Shown: positions 47,379-56,602 of the stretch, one piece after another
How the letters are laid out: each line of letters opens with the position of its first letter
How positions within the stretch are numbered: position 1 is the first letter of the stretch
Translations under genes and position numbers: made by a program
The notes under the pieces: generated by a model
What the model was told of the DNA's origin: nothing
Seen by the model: the letters and a program-made list of their open reading frames with translations, nothing else
The model's database searches: none
From: Nitrospinia bacterium
GTDB lineage: Bacteria; Nitrospinota; Nitrospinia; Nitrospinales; JAJDAT01
Direction of reading: 5' to 3'
Assembly (NCBI GenBank): GCA_029261715.1
Contig: JAJDAT010000047.1
Span: 62,001-126,000 of the forward strand
Length of the DNA stretch: 64,000 bases

Positions 47379-47406
47379 CCTTGGCAGGATCGAAATCCTG
47401 CCAAGG
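47379..47406 (-). terminator. Strong hairpin downstream of the cold-shock gene
   Basis: CCTTGGCAGGAT, a tetraloop, ATCCTGCCAAGG: a perfect 12-bp stem just 13 bp after the csp stop. No clear T run follows on the minus strand, so it may end transcription inefficiently or protect the csp mRNA 3' end. Confidence 0.6.
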
Positions 47407-47419
47407 TTAAGAAAGAGTT

Positions 47420-47620
47420 TTATTTTGGAATGACATTTGACGCTTGAGGACCTTTTTGACCTGTCGTTATATCAAACTCAACAGGTTGTCCTTCTTTGAG
47501 CGATTTATAGCCATCTGATTGGACAGATGAATAGTGAACAAAAACATCTTCTCCGTCTTCCACTTCAATAAATCCATAACCTTTTTTATCGCTAAACCAT
47601 TTAACTTTCCCAACAGACAT
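47420..47620 (-). CDS. Cold-shock protein (CspA family)
   Basis: 66 aa, one cold-shock domain with both RNA-binding motifs: K-G-Y-G-F-I (RNP1) and D-V-F-V-H-Y (RNP2). It binds single-stranded RNA as an RNA chaperone. The RBS GGGAG is 12 bases before the ATG. A structured segment about 110-310 bases upstream (47730-47932) could be its long leader, as in E. coli cspA, or an independent RNA. Confidence 0.95.
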   Translation of the reverse strand: MSVGKVKWFSDKKGYGFIEVEDGEDVFVHYSSVQSDGYKSLKEGQPVEFDITTGQKGPQASNVIPK

Positions 47621-48515
47621 AATATAAGTTCTCCCAAATCTAAATACCTAAAACCCGTGAACAAAAAATAAAAGGTACTTTTTCTTATATAAAATCCGGA
47701 CCAACCAAATATTGAAAAGTTAAACTATAAAGGCGAGAGCCCGGGAAGATTGAGATGCGACCAATCTAATTTATAGGACTGGATAACTATATAACAGTTT
47801 CCTATGAGGGAACCGGGTGATCATGTGCAGACTTCCCCCAGCGAAATGCCAAACTTTAAAAGCTTCTCCTTTTTCTTAAAGAATCTTGGCATTCATCTCA
47901 AAGATTTCTCCCGGACATCAAATCTTTGAGACTTTATGGTATTTGTTCAAAATCGAATTAAAGTTTTTTAAACGATAATTCAAACAATAGATTTTACAAA
48001 TTAACGGTCATGTTAATTTTTTCTATTTACGAACAAAAATCAAAAGAATTAAATTATCTTCTGAAAAATACTTATAAACCGCTACGAACTTTATCACATT
48101 AATTTGAACTGGTTCAAGCATATTTCATGATTTATTTTCTTTGTTTTGATCGACTAAATCGTAAATATTCTTAATAAAATTATTACTTTTTACGTATATA
48201 TATTTAAATTTTATATTAATTTTTGTTCCTAGAAAGTTCTTCTAAAATGATTTTTTTGATTTCGGCGATGAACGGAAAACAATGAATGGTTTTTTGAGAA
48301 CGAATTATTGATCTAATAATATTAATTAGAATAGGTGAAAATAATAATTTTGAGCCGATTATGTATTTTGTTTTATAAGCGATAAAGAAATAGCTTGAAA
48401 AGAAGTTTGATTTTTAAGTGTTTAAAACTCTTTGAAAATTAAGGGATTATTTGATATTCTGTCAGAGGTCCCAATTTGAGTTTCAATCATCTCTCCAAAC
48501 CATTAAATTTCTTCT
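47621..48515. other. 895-bp non-coding region: structured RNA candidate plus A+T-rich leader
   Basis: The left third (47730-47932) is strongly structured and less A+T-rich (separate entry). The right part (47940-48515) is highly A+T-rich, with a palindrome TTGAACTGGTTCAA at 48104-48117, and should hold the promoter of the J-domain/GspA gene. No protein gene is evident on either strand. Confidence 0.5.
47730..47932 (+). ncRNA. Candidate structured RNA, 6S-like (ssrS?) or csp leader
   Basis: A closing stem pairs CCGGGA (47741) and TTGAGATG (47750-47757) with CATCTCAA (47894-47901) and TCCCGG (47909-47914). Inside are a GGGAA...TTCCC hairpin (about 47808-47837) and AATGCCAA...TTGGCATT (about 47845-47893) with nested CTTTAA/TTAAAG. 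The size (about 190 nt), one long rod and the G-A-G-A-T-G / C-A-T-C-T-C closing stem resemble 6S RNA. A mutually exclusive 12-bp hairpin (47896-47907 with 47920-47931) followed by a short T-rich stretch could be the + strand terminator. Strand is uncertain; on the minus strand it would be the csp leader. Confidence 0.4.
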
Positions 48516-50648
48516 ATGAATCCAGTTCAATATCAAGACTATTATCAGGTTTTGGGAATTCCTCGAAATGCCACTAACGCTGATATTGAAAGAGCCTTTC
48601 GAACTTTAACAGGGCGTTGGACGGTTAGACAACCAGAGCAAACATCTTTTTTAGAAAACTCCAAAGAGCGGCTTTCTCTTGCCGAAGAAGCTTATTCTGT
48701 CTTATCCGATAATGGAAAGAGGGATGCTTATGATCAAAGCGTATTTGGTTTTAAGGCGACTATGATTAGTAATCATCCTTATGCTGGACCAAAATCCCCA
48801 GTTTCTCGCATGAGTGGAATGAGTCGTGGAAATAAAAGCCGACATAGCGTGTATGAGGATTATTTTGGTTTTTCGGAAAAGCCATTTGATCTCACTCCTG
48901 ATCCTAAATATTTATACCTTAGTCCAAAACACAAAGAGGTATTAGCCCACTTGGTTTTTGGGCTGCAAGAGAATAATGGTTTTCTTAAGATTGTTGGTGA
49001 AGTTGGAACGGGAAAAACCACGATTAGTCGCAGTTTTTTAAGCCAATTAGACTCAGGGTTTAATATTGCTTATATTTTTAATCCGTGTCTCAACTCTGTA
49101 GAGTTAATTCAAACTATAAATTCAGAGCTAGGAATACCATCTGAAACTGAAAGCCGTAAAGAGTTAATTGATATTCTGAATGCGTTTTTACTTGAAGAGA
49201 GAAAAAAGGGTAAGCGTGTTGTTTTGATTGTTGATGAAGCTCAAGACTTGGAAACCCCAGTGCTTGAGCAATTGCGTTTACTTTCTAATTTAGAAACTAA
49301 TACGCAAAAGTTAATTCAGATAATATTAATAGGGCAACCTGAGTTAGATAAAATTTTACAAAAAGAAGAATTAAGGCAACTTAAGCAGCGCATTACCATT
49401 CAATGGGAATTGCTTCCCTTAAACCAAGAAGAAACTAGGGGATATATTCAGCATCGATTAAATGTTGCGTTGGGTAAAGGAAAAGTACGTTTTACAAAAT
49501 CGGCTATGGATTTAATTTTTCGTTATTCACAAGGAATTCCTCGAATGATTAACGTGTTAGCCGATAGATCGTTATTGATTGGCTTTACTTTAAATACAAA
49601 AAAGATAACGGCAAAAACGATTAAAACTGCGGCTAAAGATGTTGGCGGTCTCTTATTGAAACCGACGATCTTTGAAAAGATTACCAAAACTATTTTTCCG
49701 GCGGCAGTTTTGACGGGGTTAATGATTTTTGCCGCAAGTCGCGCAGAAATTCCTCAGTTTGCGACTTCTATTAAAGAGAATGTTGTTAGTAAAGACTTTA
49801 GTCAATATATACGTGAAAACCCGTTAAATACAGCCGTCAATATTATTCCGAGGGATATGCGCCCGGTATTAAATCTTCCGGAAACATCTCAAAAGAAAAC
49901 TCCAGAGAAAGCAAATATTGCAAAGAAACCAGATCTTTTAGTTTCAAAAACAACTTTAGTTGTTCCAAAACCTGTTATTTCGGAAATTGGTTCTTCAAAA
50001 TCTTTGGAAATTTCTCAAACTGAAAAGTTAGTAACCTATTTATCTAGTTTAACTTTAGAAGAAAGTAAAGAAGAAGCTACAAAATGGATGTTGGAGACTT
50101 GGGGCGTTGATCCAGGTAACTTAATTGGAATAGACGAGCCGATTTTTGAAAACCTGGAAGTAGATTTCGGTTTATCTTTTTATGAATTTAGCGGAAATTT
50201 TTCTCGTCTAGCAACTTTAAATTATCCTGTTATTTTAGAGATGAATTTACCAAATGCTCAAGGAACAAAATACTTGGCTTTGGTTTCTGCAAAAAATAAT
50301 TTTGGAACTTTTGGGTCGGTCGATAAAATTGAAATGCCTTTTTCGGCAATAGAGTCGCTTTGGAATAACAAAGCCATTGTTTTTTGGAAAGATTTTGAAT
50401 CTTTGCCGAAAAACTTTGGAAGAGGATTTAAGGGTAAAGAATCTATTTGGCTTCAGAAAAATTTGAGATTACTCGGTTTTTTTAGAGGACGTGAAGCTTC
50501 CAACTACGGACCTAAAACTGTTAAGGCCGTTAAGAAGTTCCAAAGAAAATATGGAATCAAAGATGAAGGCTCGTTTGATACCGAAAGCAGATTGGCATTA
50601 TATAATTTGCTGAAAATCTATAATACTCCTAGGTTGGTGGTTCGTTAA
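48516..50648 (+). CDS. J-domain / GspA (ExeA) AAA ATPase / peptidoglycan-binding fusion
   Basis: 710 aa. Residues about 5-75 are a DnaJ J-domain (Y-Q-D-Y-Y-Q-V-L-G-I, A-Y-S-V-L-S-D, R-D-A-Y-D) whose HPD loop is lost (L-T-G-R-W-T-V-R-Q-P-E). Next is an ExeA/GspA ATPase (about 108-375; F-G-F-S-E-K-P-F-D-L-T-P-D-P, Walker A G-E-V-G-T-G-K-T-T, Walker B V-V-L-I-V-D-E-A-Q-D). A single membrane segment (about 390-410) leads to a periplasmic part with a Pro/Lys linker and a C-terminal PG-binding domain (about 645-700; Q-x-x-L-x-x-L-G-F, G-P-K-T-V-K-A-V-K-K-F-Q). GspA with GspB moves the secretin through the peptidoglycan. The gspB homologue follows 5 bp later. A J-domain at the front is unusual. Confidence 0.88.
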   Translation: MNPVQYQDYYQVLGIPRNATNADIERAFRTLTGRWTVRQPEQTSFLENSKERLSLAEEAYSVLSDNGKRDAYDQSVFGFKATMISNHPYAGPKSPVSRMSGMSRGNKSRHSVYEDYFGFSEKPFDLTPDPKYLYLSPKHKEVLAHLVFGLQENNGFLKIVGEVGTGKTTISRSFLSQLDSGFNIAYIFNPCLNSVELIQTINSELGIPSETESRKELIDILNAFLLEERKKGKRVVLIVDEAQDLETPVLEQLRLLSNLETNTQKLIQIILIGQPELDKILQKEELRQLKQRITIQWELLPLNQEETRGYIQHRLNVALGKGKVRFTKSAMDLIFRYSQGIPRMINVLADRSLLIGFTLNTKKITAKTIKTAAKDVGGLLLKPTIFEKITKTIFPAAVLTGLMIFAASRAEIPQFATSIKENVVSKDFSQYIRENPLNTAVNIIPRDMRPVLNLPETSQKKTPEKANIAKKPDLLVSKTTLVVPKPVISEIGSSKSLEISQTEKLVTYLSSLTLEESKEEATKWMLETWGVDPGNLIGIDEPIFENLEVDFGLSFYEFSGNFSRLATLNYPVILEMNLPNAQGTKYLALVSAKNNFGTFGSVDKIEMPFSAIESLWNNKAIVFWKDFESLPKNFGRGFKGKESIWLQKNLRLLGFFRGREASNYGPKTVKAVKKFQRKYGIKDEGSFDTESRLALYNLLKIYNTPRLVVR

Positions 50649-50653
50649 GTTAT

Positions 50654-51598
50654 ATGAGCGCAATTTTAAATACGCTAAAAAAGCTTGAAGAAGAAAAAAG
50701 CGTTTTTGAGCAAAATCTTGATGTGCAAGATTTAGCTTTGCATAACGAATTTGGTTCTACTTCTTCATTTGTCCAGGTTAGTCAAAAACGGAGTAATTTA
50801 ATAGTAACCGCTTCGATCATTATATTTTTGATTATTGCTGTTAGTTTATTTTTTTATTTTAAATCGACTCAATCCCAAGTTATTCAAAAACCGGCCTCAA
50901 ATAGTTTTTTTGATAGCCCTAAAGCCTCTGACTTAAACGAGGTTAAGTTGCCAAAAGGCGCTTTGGTTTCGGGAATTTCCATGAATCAAATTTCGGGAAG
51001 TAGAGGCGAAAATATGGAACGTGAACCAATTCCTGCGAAACTTCCTCAAGCTAACTCTGCAGTTCTGAAAAAAACAAAAATTGATGAAGTGTCAAACCAA
51101 GCTAAAGTTGCCGAAGTTGTTAAACTTATTGGTTCTAGAGAGGGGGGGGGGAACTCTTCAACTCAGATTTTGACTTCTAATGTTAGTTCTCCAGACTCTG
51201 AAGAACGAGTTTTAAATCGAAATCAGGATTCTCAGGAAAAAGTTATACCGTCAATAATTCAAAACGAAATAAGTATAAGTAAAGAGGATATACAAAAAAC
51301 CAATAAAGAATTTTTGGGCCGAATTGGAGAAATGCAAATTGATAAAGTCGAAGAAAGAGTTGCTTCAAAACTTCCAAGACTTAATTCCCTGAATCTTCCA
51401 CCTCTCAAGCTAAAAGGAATTATTTATTTCACTGAAGGAAATCCCGCCAATTATATTTTTGTCTCTTCCTCAGAGCAAAACAATGTGAAATTAAAAATAG
51501 GCGAATCGATTATGGGGGCGGTGCTCCAATCTATTCAATCAAGTAGAGCTATTTTTACTAAAAATGGTGAAACTGGTTCTATTGAAATGGGACAATAG
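50654..51598 (+). CDS. GspB-like protein with a G10 repeat tract
   Basis: 314 aa. A short cytoplasmic start, one membrane segment (about 47-69), a long Ser/Asn/Lys-rich periplasmic linker, and a C-terminal GspB domain (about 245-314; N-L-P-P-L-K-L-K-G-I-I-Y). GspB pairs with GspA in assembling the type II secretion secretin. At 51142-51151 a run of ten G encodes Glu-Gly-Gly-Gly in the linker (residues about 163-166). A gain or loss of one G hits a stop within about 10 codons, removing the GspB domain. Located 5 bp after the GspA fusion gene; a terminator follows at 51744. Confidence 0.85.
   Translation: MSAILNTLKKLEEEKSVFEQNLDVQDLALHNEFGSTSSFVQVSQKRSNLIVTASIIIFLIIAVSLFFYFKSTQSQVIQKPASNSFFDSPKASDLNEVKLPKGALVSGISMNQISGSRGENMEREPIPAKLPQANSAVLKKTKIDEVSNQAKVAEVVKLIGSREGGGNSSTQILTSNVSSPDSEERVLNRNQDSQEKVIPSIIQNEISISKEDIQKTNKEFLGRIGEMQIDKVEERVASKLPRLNSLNLPPLKLKGIIYFTEGNPANYIFVSSSEQNNVKLKIGESIMGAVLQSIQSSRAIFTKNGETGSIEMGQ
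51142..51151 (+). repeat. G10 homopolymer tract within gspB-like gene
   Basis: Ten consecutive G in an A+T-rich gene. G11 gives a stop (TAA) ten codons after the tract, and G9 gives TGA about eight codons after it. Such tracts slip in replication and are the usual basis of contingency loci. Confidence 0.9.
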
Positions 51599-51951
51599 CC
51601 AACTTAAAAAAGACTCAAAGTTGGATTGAGACATGTCATTTGTCATTGTGCCTGGAAAGTCAAATTGATAAAATTCACTTACCTTTTTTGAAAACTAATC
51701 AGTGCGTTATATTTTATATCTCTTGATGTGAGAACTAATAACGGTAATGAAGGGATAATTCCTTAAGGCATTACTATTTTTTGTTTTCTTTTAAGAGTAT
51801 GTTGAATAGATTCGAAAATGACTCAGCTTAATAAGAAAACCTTTTGCGATACCTTCTTTGTAAAAAGAGTATATGTGCCGATAATAGTGAACAATCAAAT
51901 AATGTAGTAGAGTTTAAACGAACTTAAATCTAATATTGTTTGTGGTTTTTT
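51599..51951. other. 353-bp gap between gspB-like gene and the MCP gene
   Basis: Contains the terminator at 51744-51792 and the region in which the MCP promoter must lie. No gene is evident. A TTG start at 51940 in frame with the MCP gives a short extension that I do not accept. Confidence 0.4.
51744..51792 (+). terminator. Terminator of the GspA/GspB transcript
   Basis: GTAATG-AAGG and CCTT-AAGG-CATTAC form a stem with an internal asymmetric loop, followed on the + strand by TATTTTTTGTTTTCTTTT. It stands about 145 bp after the gspB-like stop. Confidence 0.55.
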
Positions 51952-54363
51952 ATGGAATCTTCTGAAGCAAAACCAGAAAAATTGATAAGTGAAGACATTG
52001 GAAAAAATGTTGAATCGAATTCTTCAGTGTTCAGGTTTACTATTAGAATAAAGTTGATTCTTGCCATTTTAGTAACTAGCTTAGTTCCTTTATGCGCATT
52101 GTTTTACTCACTTGATCAAAAAATTGAAGATAAACTGATGGAAATCAATGAAAATAGATTGATTTCTCTTCGTGAAGAAAAAAAGCTTCAGATAGAAGGG
52201 TATTTCCAGCAAATAAATAATCAGATTGCGACCTTTTCGCAAGACCATATGATCGCTTCTGCGATGAAAGAGTTCAGTCAAGCATTTTTTAAAGTCGAGT
52301 CAGAAACGAAGGAATACTTAGATCCTCAAAAGGATAAAAAACTTCTACAACGTTATGAATATCAATTAAAAAATACTTTGGGATCTGATGAGAAGTCCGT
52401 TGAAAGATGGCTTCCAACAAAAATTAATTCAAAAATTTTACAATCTCTTTATATTTCAGATAATCCAAATCCGATTGGAAAAAAACATAAATTAGATTTT
52501 GCTTCTGATTCTAGTTCTTACTCTGAAGTACATAAGAAATATCATTCTACAATTCGCGAGTTCCTAGAAAGATTTGGTTATTACGATATTTTTCTAGCAG
52601 AACCCAAGTCGGGACATATCGTTTATTCAGTTTTTAAAGAAGTTGATTTTTCCACTAGTTTATTGACGGGTCCTTATGCGAAAACTGGAATAGGTCGTGT
52701 GTTTCAAGCCGCCTTAAATTCGTCCAGCCCCGACGCCGTTTTTTTTGAAGATTTTGAACCTTATGAGCCTTCTTATAATGCTCCCGCAGCTTTTATATCT
52801 TCGCCAATATTTGAAAATGGGACTCAGATTGGAGTTTTGATTTTTCAAGCTCCTATTGATCGAATCAATTCGGTAATGACTAGTGGAAAAGCTTGGCAAA
52901 AAGTGGGACTTGGAAATTCAGGGGAAGTTTATCTAGTCGGATCCGATTTCAAAATGCGAAATGACTCTCGGTTTTTAATTGAGGATCCTTCTCAGTATTT
53001 TGAGGCTTTGAGTGGTTTGAATGTTGATAAAGGTATTTTGGAAAAGTCTAGAAAGCTAAATACTTCGATTGGTTTGAATCTTATTAAAACTAAGGGAACA
53101 TCAGCCGCTTTAAAGGGAGAAACAGGGTTCGATATTTTTGAGGATTATAGAAATATTCCAGTTTTAAGCGCTTATGCTCCCGTTTCTATTATGGAATTAA
53201 ACTGGGCAATATTAGCGGAAATCGATTTAAAGGAAGCTTTAGAAGCAAGAAATCAAATTCGATGGTGGGCCCTAAACTTTCTTGCCGTATTAATTGTAGC
53301 TCTGGCAGTTATCACAGGGATTTTAAGTAAAGTTTTTTCAAAACCCATTGTAGACCTGGCAAAAGCGGCAAAAGAAGTTTCTAAGGGCAATACTAAAGTG
53401 AGCGTCCATTCTAAGTCTAGGGATGAAATCGGTAATTTAGCAAAGTGTTTTAATGAAATGGTGGGGAATATTAAAAAGGCTATAGAACACCAGGTGGATG
53501 CTATTGCTAGAACAGCCATGACCTTAAAAAACTCTACGGGTGATATTTCTTCTGCCGTAAACCAGCAAGTAATGGTATCTGCGCAACAATCTTCGTCGGT
53601 ATCTGAGATTACGGTAACCTTGGAAGAGTTAGCGATAAATTCTGGCCAAATTGCTAGAAACTCACATGAAGTAGTAGACGCTTCCGAAAATTCGTTACAA
53701 GAGTCTGAAAAAGGTATGGAAGCTTTGCGTTCTTTAAAAGATCAAATGGAAGTGATAACTTCCGACAATGTAAATAGCATAAATGTAGTTTTGGATTTAG
53801 GAAAAAAGTCCAAAGAAATTGGCAAAGTTATGGGAATAATAGATAACGTTGCCAATCAAACAAAACTGATTGCATTTAATGCTTCAATTGAAGCTTCTGG
53901 AGCGGGTTTTGCCGGAAAACGTTTTGGTGTGGTTGCGGTAGAAATTAGAAAACTAGCGGAAAATGTAAAGAAGTCTACTGATGAGATACGAAGTACAATC
54001 CAGGAAATTCAAGAAACAGTGGAAAGATTAGTTATCGCTTCGGAAAATGGAGGAAAACGAGTTCAGGAAGTTGCGTACCTCGCGGAGAATACGTTTACTC
54101 AACTAGAGACTCTTGTTTGGGGAGCTCGGAGAGCTAATAATGCGGCAGAAAAAATTTCTGAATCCATTGAACGACAAGAAGAATCTACGGCTCAAGTTGT
54201 TTCAGCGATAAAAGAAATAGAAACGGGGATTTTGAAGAATTCCGATACTGCATCGAAGACTAATAAAACGGTGGAGGGTCTTTCTAATTTAGCGATAGAG
54301 TTGACTCGATTAGTGGAAGAGCTTAGAAAAACCGAAAACAAAACGAATGGAGCCTCTCAATAA
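51952..54363 (+). CDS. Methyl-accepting chemotaxis protein
   Basis: 803 aa from the ATG at 51952 (M-E-S-S-E-A-K). Membrane segments at about 33-54 and 438-458 enclose a large periplasmic dCache-like sensor. HAMP (about 460-515; K-P-I-V-D-L-A-K-A), then the signalling domain with a hairpin tip A-N-Q-T-K-L-I-A-F-N-A-S-I-E-A-S-G-A-G and adjacent A-V-E-I-R-K-L-A-E. It has the V-x-E-I-R-K motif of MCPs; no che genes are in the window. The ligand is unknown. Confidence 0.95.
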   Translation: MESSEAKPEKLISEDIGKNVESNSSVFRFTIRIKLILAILVTSLVPLCALFYSLDQKIEDKLMEINENRLISLREEKKLQIEGYFQQINNQIATFSQDHMIASAMKEFSQAFFKVESETKEYLDPQKDKKLLQRYEYQLKNTLGSDEKSVERWLPTKINSKILQSLYISDNPNPIGKKHKLDFASDSSSYSEVHKKYHSTIREFLERFGYYDIFLAEPKSGHIVYSVFKEVDFSTSLLTGPYAKTGIGRVFQAALNSSSPDAVFFEDFEPYEPSYNAPAAFISSPIFENGTQIGVLIFQAPIDRINSVMTSGKAWQKVGLGNSGEVYLVGSDFKMRNDSRFLIEDPSQYFEALSGLNVDKGILEKSRKLNTSIGLNLIKTKGTSAALKGETGFDIFEDYRNIPVLSAYAPVSIMELNWAILAEIDLKEALEARNQIRWWALNFLAVLIVALAVITGILSKVFSKPIVDLAKAAKEVSKGNTKVSVHSKSRDEIGNLAKCFNEMVGNIKKAIEHQVDAIARTAMTLKNSTGDISSAVNQQVMVSAQQSSSVSEITVTLEELAINSGQIARNSHEVVDASENSLQESEKGMEALRSLKDQMEVITSDNVNSINVVLDLGKKSKEIGKVMGIIDNVANQTKLIAFNASIEASGAGFAGKRFGVVAVEIRKLAENVKKSTDEIRSTIQEIQETVERLVIASENGGKRVQEVAYLAENTFTQLETLVWGARRANNAAEKISESIERQEESTAQVVSAIKEIETGILKNSDTASKTNKTVEGLSNLAIELTRLVEELRKTENKTNGASQ

Positions 54364-54417
54364 TTCCCTCGCTGTTCCTACGAAAATTTTTTAAATATTC
54401 AACTTGACTAAAATAAA

Positions 54418-55305
54418 TTGAAAGTAATTTGGACTTTAGAAAAAGCGTCTATATGGGCGAGGGATAAACTCCAAAAAGCTAATGTAAAAACTTTTGAACT
54501 GGACGTTGATGTTCTGTTAGCTCACGCCATTAAACGACCGCGTCGTTTTGTTTTTACTTATCCAGATTATCAAATACCTCTAGAAAATATGAAGGTTTTT
54601 CAAAAATCGATTTTGAGAAGGGCGGAGCGCGAACCCGTTCATTATATTCTTAATAATCGTGAGTTTTGGTCGTTGGAGTTTTTTGTGAACGGTAACGTAT
54701 TAATTCCTCGTCCCGAAACTGAACATTTAATCGATCATTTTTTAGAACTAATAAGTGATCAGAAAAATGAGAAAAGTTCTCTGGAAATTTTGGATATTGG
54801 GGTTGGTTCTGGAAATATTTCTATAACCGTTTTAAAAGAACTTCCATTGATCAAAGTGACGGCAATCGATATTTCTGCAGACGCGTTGGAAGTTGCTAAA
54901 AGAAATGCAAAGAATCATGGCGTTTTAAACCGAATTCAGTTTTGTCTGGGTGATTTGTTTCCCAAAGGAGGTTTGTTTCCAGAACGGTTTGATTTTATCT
55001 TATCAAATCCTCCTTATATTGCCGCAAGTGAGTTTGATTCTTTAGAACCAGAGATAACTTGTTTTGAACCAAAAGTTGCCCTGATATCTGGGAAAACTGG
55101 ATTGGAAGTGTACGAAAGATTAATTTTGGAAGCGCTTTTAAGATTGAAGTTTGGAGGCTATTTGATTTTGGAAATAGGAGATGGCCAGTTGGCACAAGTA
55201 AAAAGTTTAATTGATGAATCGAGAGGATTCGATAAGGTTTCTACGGTTTTTGACTATGCAGGAAAACCTCGAACGATCTCCGCAAGAAGGAAGATAAATG
55301 GATAA
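54418..55305 (+). CDS. prmC: Release factor glutamine methyltransferase
   Basis: 295 aa. An N-terminal helical domain (about 1-85) and a class I methyltransferase domain with SAM motif D-I-G-V-G-S-G and the glutamine-binding S-N-P-P-Y-I. It methylates the GGQ glutamine of release factors. Translation probably begins at a TTG, since no in-frame ATG lies near the conserved N-terminus and the frame opens there. It overlaps murA by 8 bases. Confidence 0.92.
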   Translation: MKVIWTLEKASIWARDKLQKANVKTFELDVDVLLAHAIKRPRRFVFTYPDYQIPLENMKVFQKSILRRAEREPVHYILNNREFWSLEFFVNGNVLIPRPETEHLIDHFLELISDQKNEKSSLEILDIGVGSGNISITVLKELPLIKVTAIDISADALEVAKRNAKNHGVLNRIQFCLGDLFPKGGLFPERFDFILSNPPYIAASEFDSLEPEITCFEPKVALISGKTGLEVYERLILEALLRLKFGGYLILEIGDGQLAQVKSLIDESRGFDKVSTVFDYAGKPRTISARRKING

Positions 55306-56551
55306 AATTATTGTGGAAGGCGGTATTCCATTAAAGGGAACTGTTACCATTAGTGGATCTAAGAATGCCGTGTTACCCATTCTCGCCGCTACAATTTTGA
55401 CTTCTGGTAAAAATGAGCTAGAGAACGTCCCCAGAGTTAGAGACGTTACTACTATGATTGAACTACTCCAGGATTTAGGCGCAGAATTGGACTTTTTCGA
55501 AAAAGACAAAGTAGTCCTGGATTCGTCATCAATCTATAAAACGGAAGCCCCTTACGATTTGGTTTCTACTATGAGAGCGTCATGTTTGGTGTTGGGGCCG
55601 CTTTTGGCGCGGTTTGGAAAAGCTCGGGTGAGTTTGCCCGGCGGGTGCGCCATAGGAGCGCGTCCTATTAACCTCCATTTAAAGGGGTTTCGGGATTTAG
55701 GAGCGGAGATTGATTTAAATAATGGGTATATAGAAGGGACCGTAAAAAAATTAAAAGGAGCTCGAGTTTTTTTTGATACAGTCACGGTGACTGGAACGGC
55801 TAATCTAATGATGGCCGCTTCTCTGGCTGAAGGAGAAACTATTCTAGAGAACTCTGCAAAAGAACCAGAGATTGTTTTTTTGGCAGAAATTCTAAATCGT
55901 GCTGGTGCAAAAATAGAAGGAGCGGGTAGCGATACAATAATTATCCAAGGTGTCTCTTCTTTAAAGCCAATTTCATGTCGGATTTTACCGGATCGTATTG
56001 AAACTGGAACTTATATGATTGCCGCTGCAGTTACTGAAGGAGAAGTTGAAGTTGTAAATTGTGTACCAGAACATGTTGAATCCCTTATTCAAAAAATGAG
56101 AGAAGCGGGAGTTGAAATTGTTTGCGGAGCTTCTTCGATTAAAACAAAACATGCAAATCCACTTTTATCAGTTGATATAAAAACTCATCCTTATCCAGGT
56201 TTCCCCACAGATTTTCAAGCTCAATTTATGACAATGATGACCTTAGCTTCAGGACAAAGCGCCATTATGGAAACAGTATTTGAAAATAGGTTCATGCACG
56301 CCGCAGAATTAGGTAGAATGGGAGCAAATATTATAATAGAAGGTCATACGGCTATAGTTAAAGGAACGCCAAATCTTTGTGGAGCGCCGGTAATGGCGAC
56401 AGATTTACGAGCCAGCGCGTCATTAATTTTAGCTGGATTAGCGGCAAAAGGTGAAACTGTTATTTCAAGGGTTTATCATATTGATCGCGGTTATGAAGAA
56501 ATGGAAAAAAAGTTATCTAAACTCGGAGCAAATATTCGTAGATCTAAATAA
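55298..56551 (+). CDS. murA: UDP-N-acetylglucosamine 1-carboxyvinyltransferase
   Basis: 417 aa, first committed step of peptidoglycan synthesis. Marks: S-G-S-K-N-A-V-L-P-I near residue 22, the loop C-A-I-G-A-R-P-I with the reactive Cys near residue 116 (target of fosfomycin in sensitive enzymes), and the P-G-F-P-T-D-x-Q-A-Q-F-M segment. Overlaps prmC by 8 bases; 51 bp before waaF. Confidence 0.97.
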   Translation: MDKIIVEGGIPLKGTVTISGSKNAVLPILAATILTSGKNELENVPRVRDVTTMIELLQDLGAELDFFEKDKVVLDSSSIYKTEAPYDLVSTMRASCLVLGPLLARFGKARVSLPGGCAIGARPINLHLKGFRDLGAEIDLNNGYIEGTVKKLKGARVFFDTVTVTGTANLMMAASLAEGETILENSAKEPEIVFLAEILNRAGAKIEGAGSDTIIIQGVSSLKPISCRILPDRIETGTYMIAAAVTEGEVEVVNCVPEHVESLIQKMREAGVEIVCGASSIKTKHANPLLSVDIKTHPYPGFPTDFQAQFMTMMTLASGQSAIMETVFENRFMHAAELGRMGANIIIEGHTAIVKGTPNLCGAPVMATDLRASASLILAGLAAKGETVISRVYHIDRGYEEMEKKLSKLGANIRRSK

Positions 56552-56602
56552 GATATTTGAGCATTAAGCTTAAAGAGTTTGGTATTTTAGGAAAGCTTTT
56601 GT

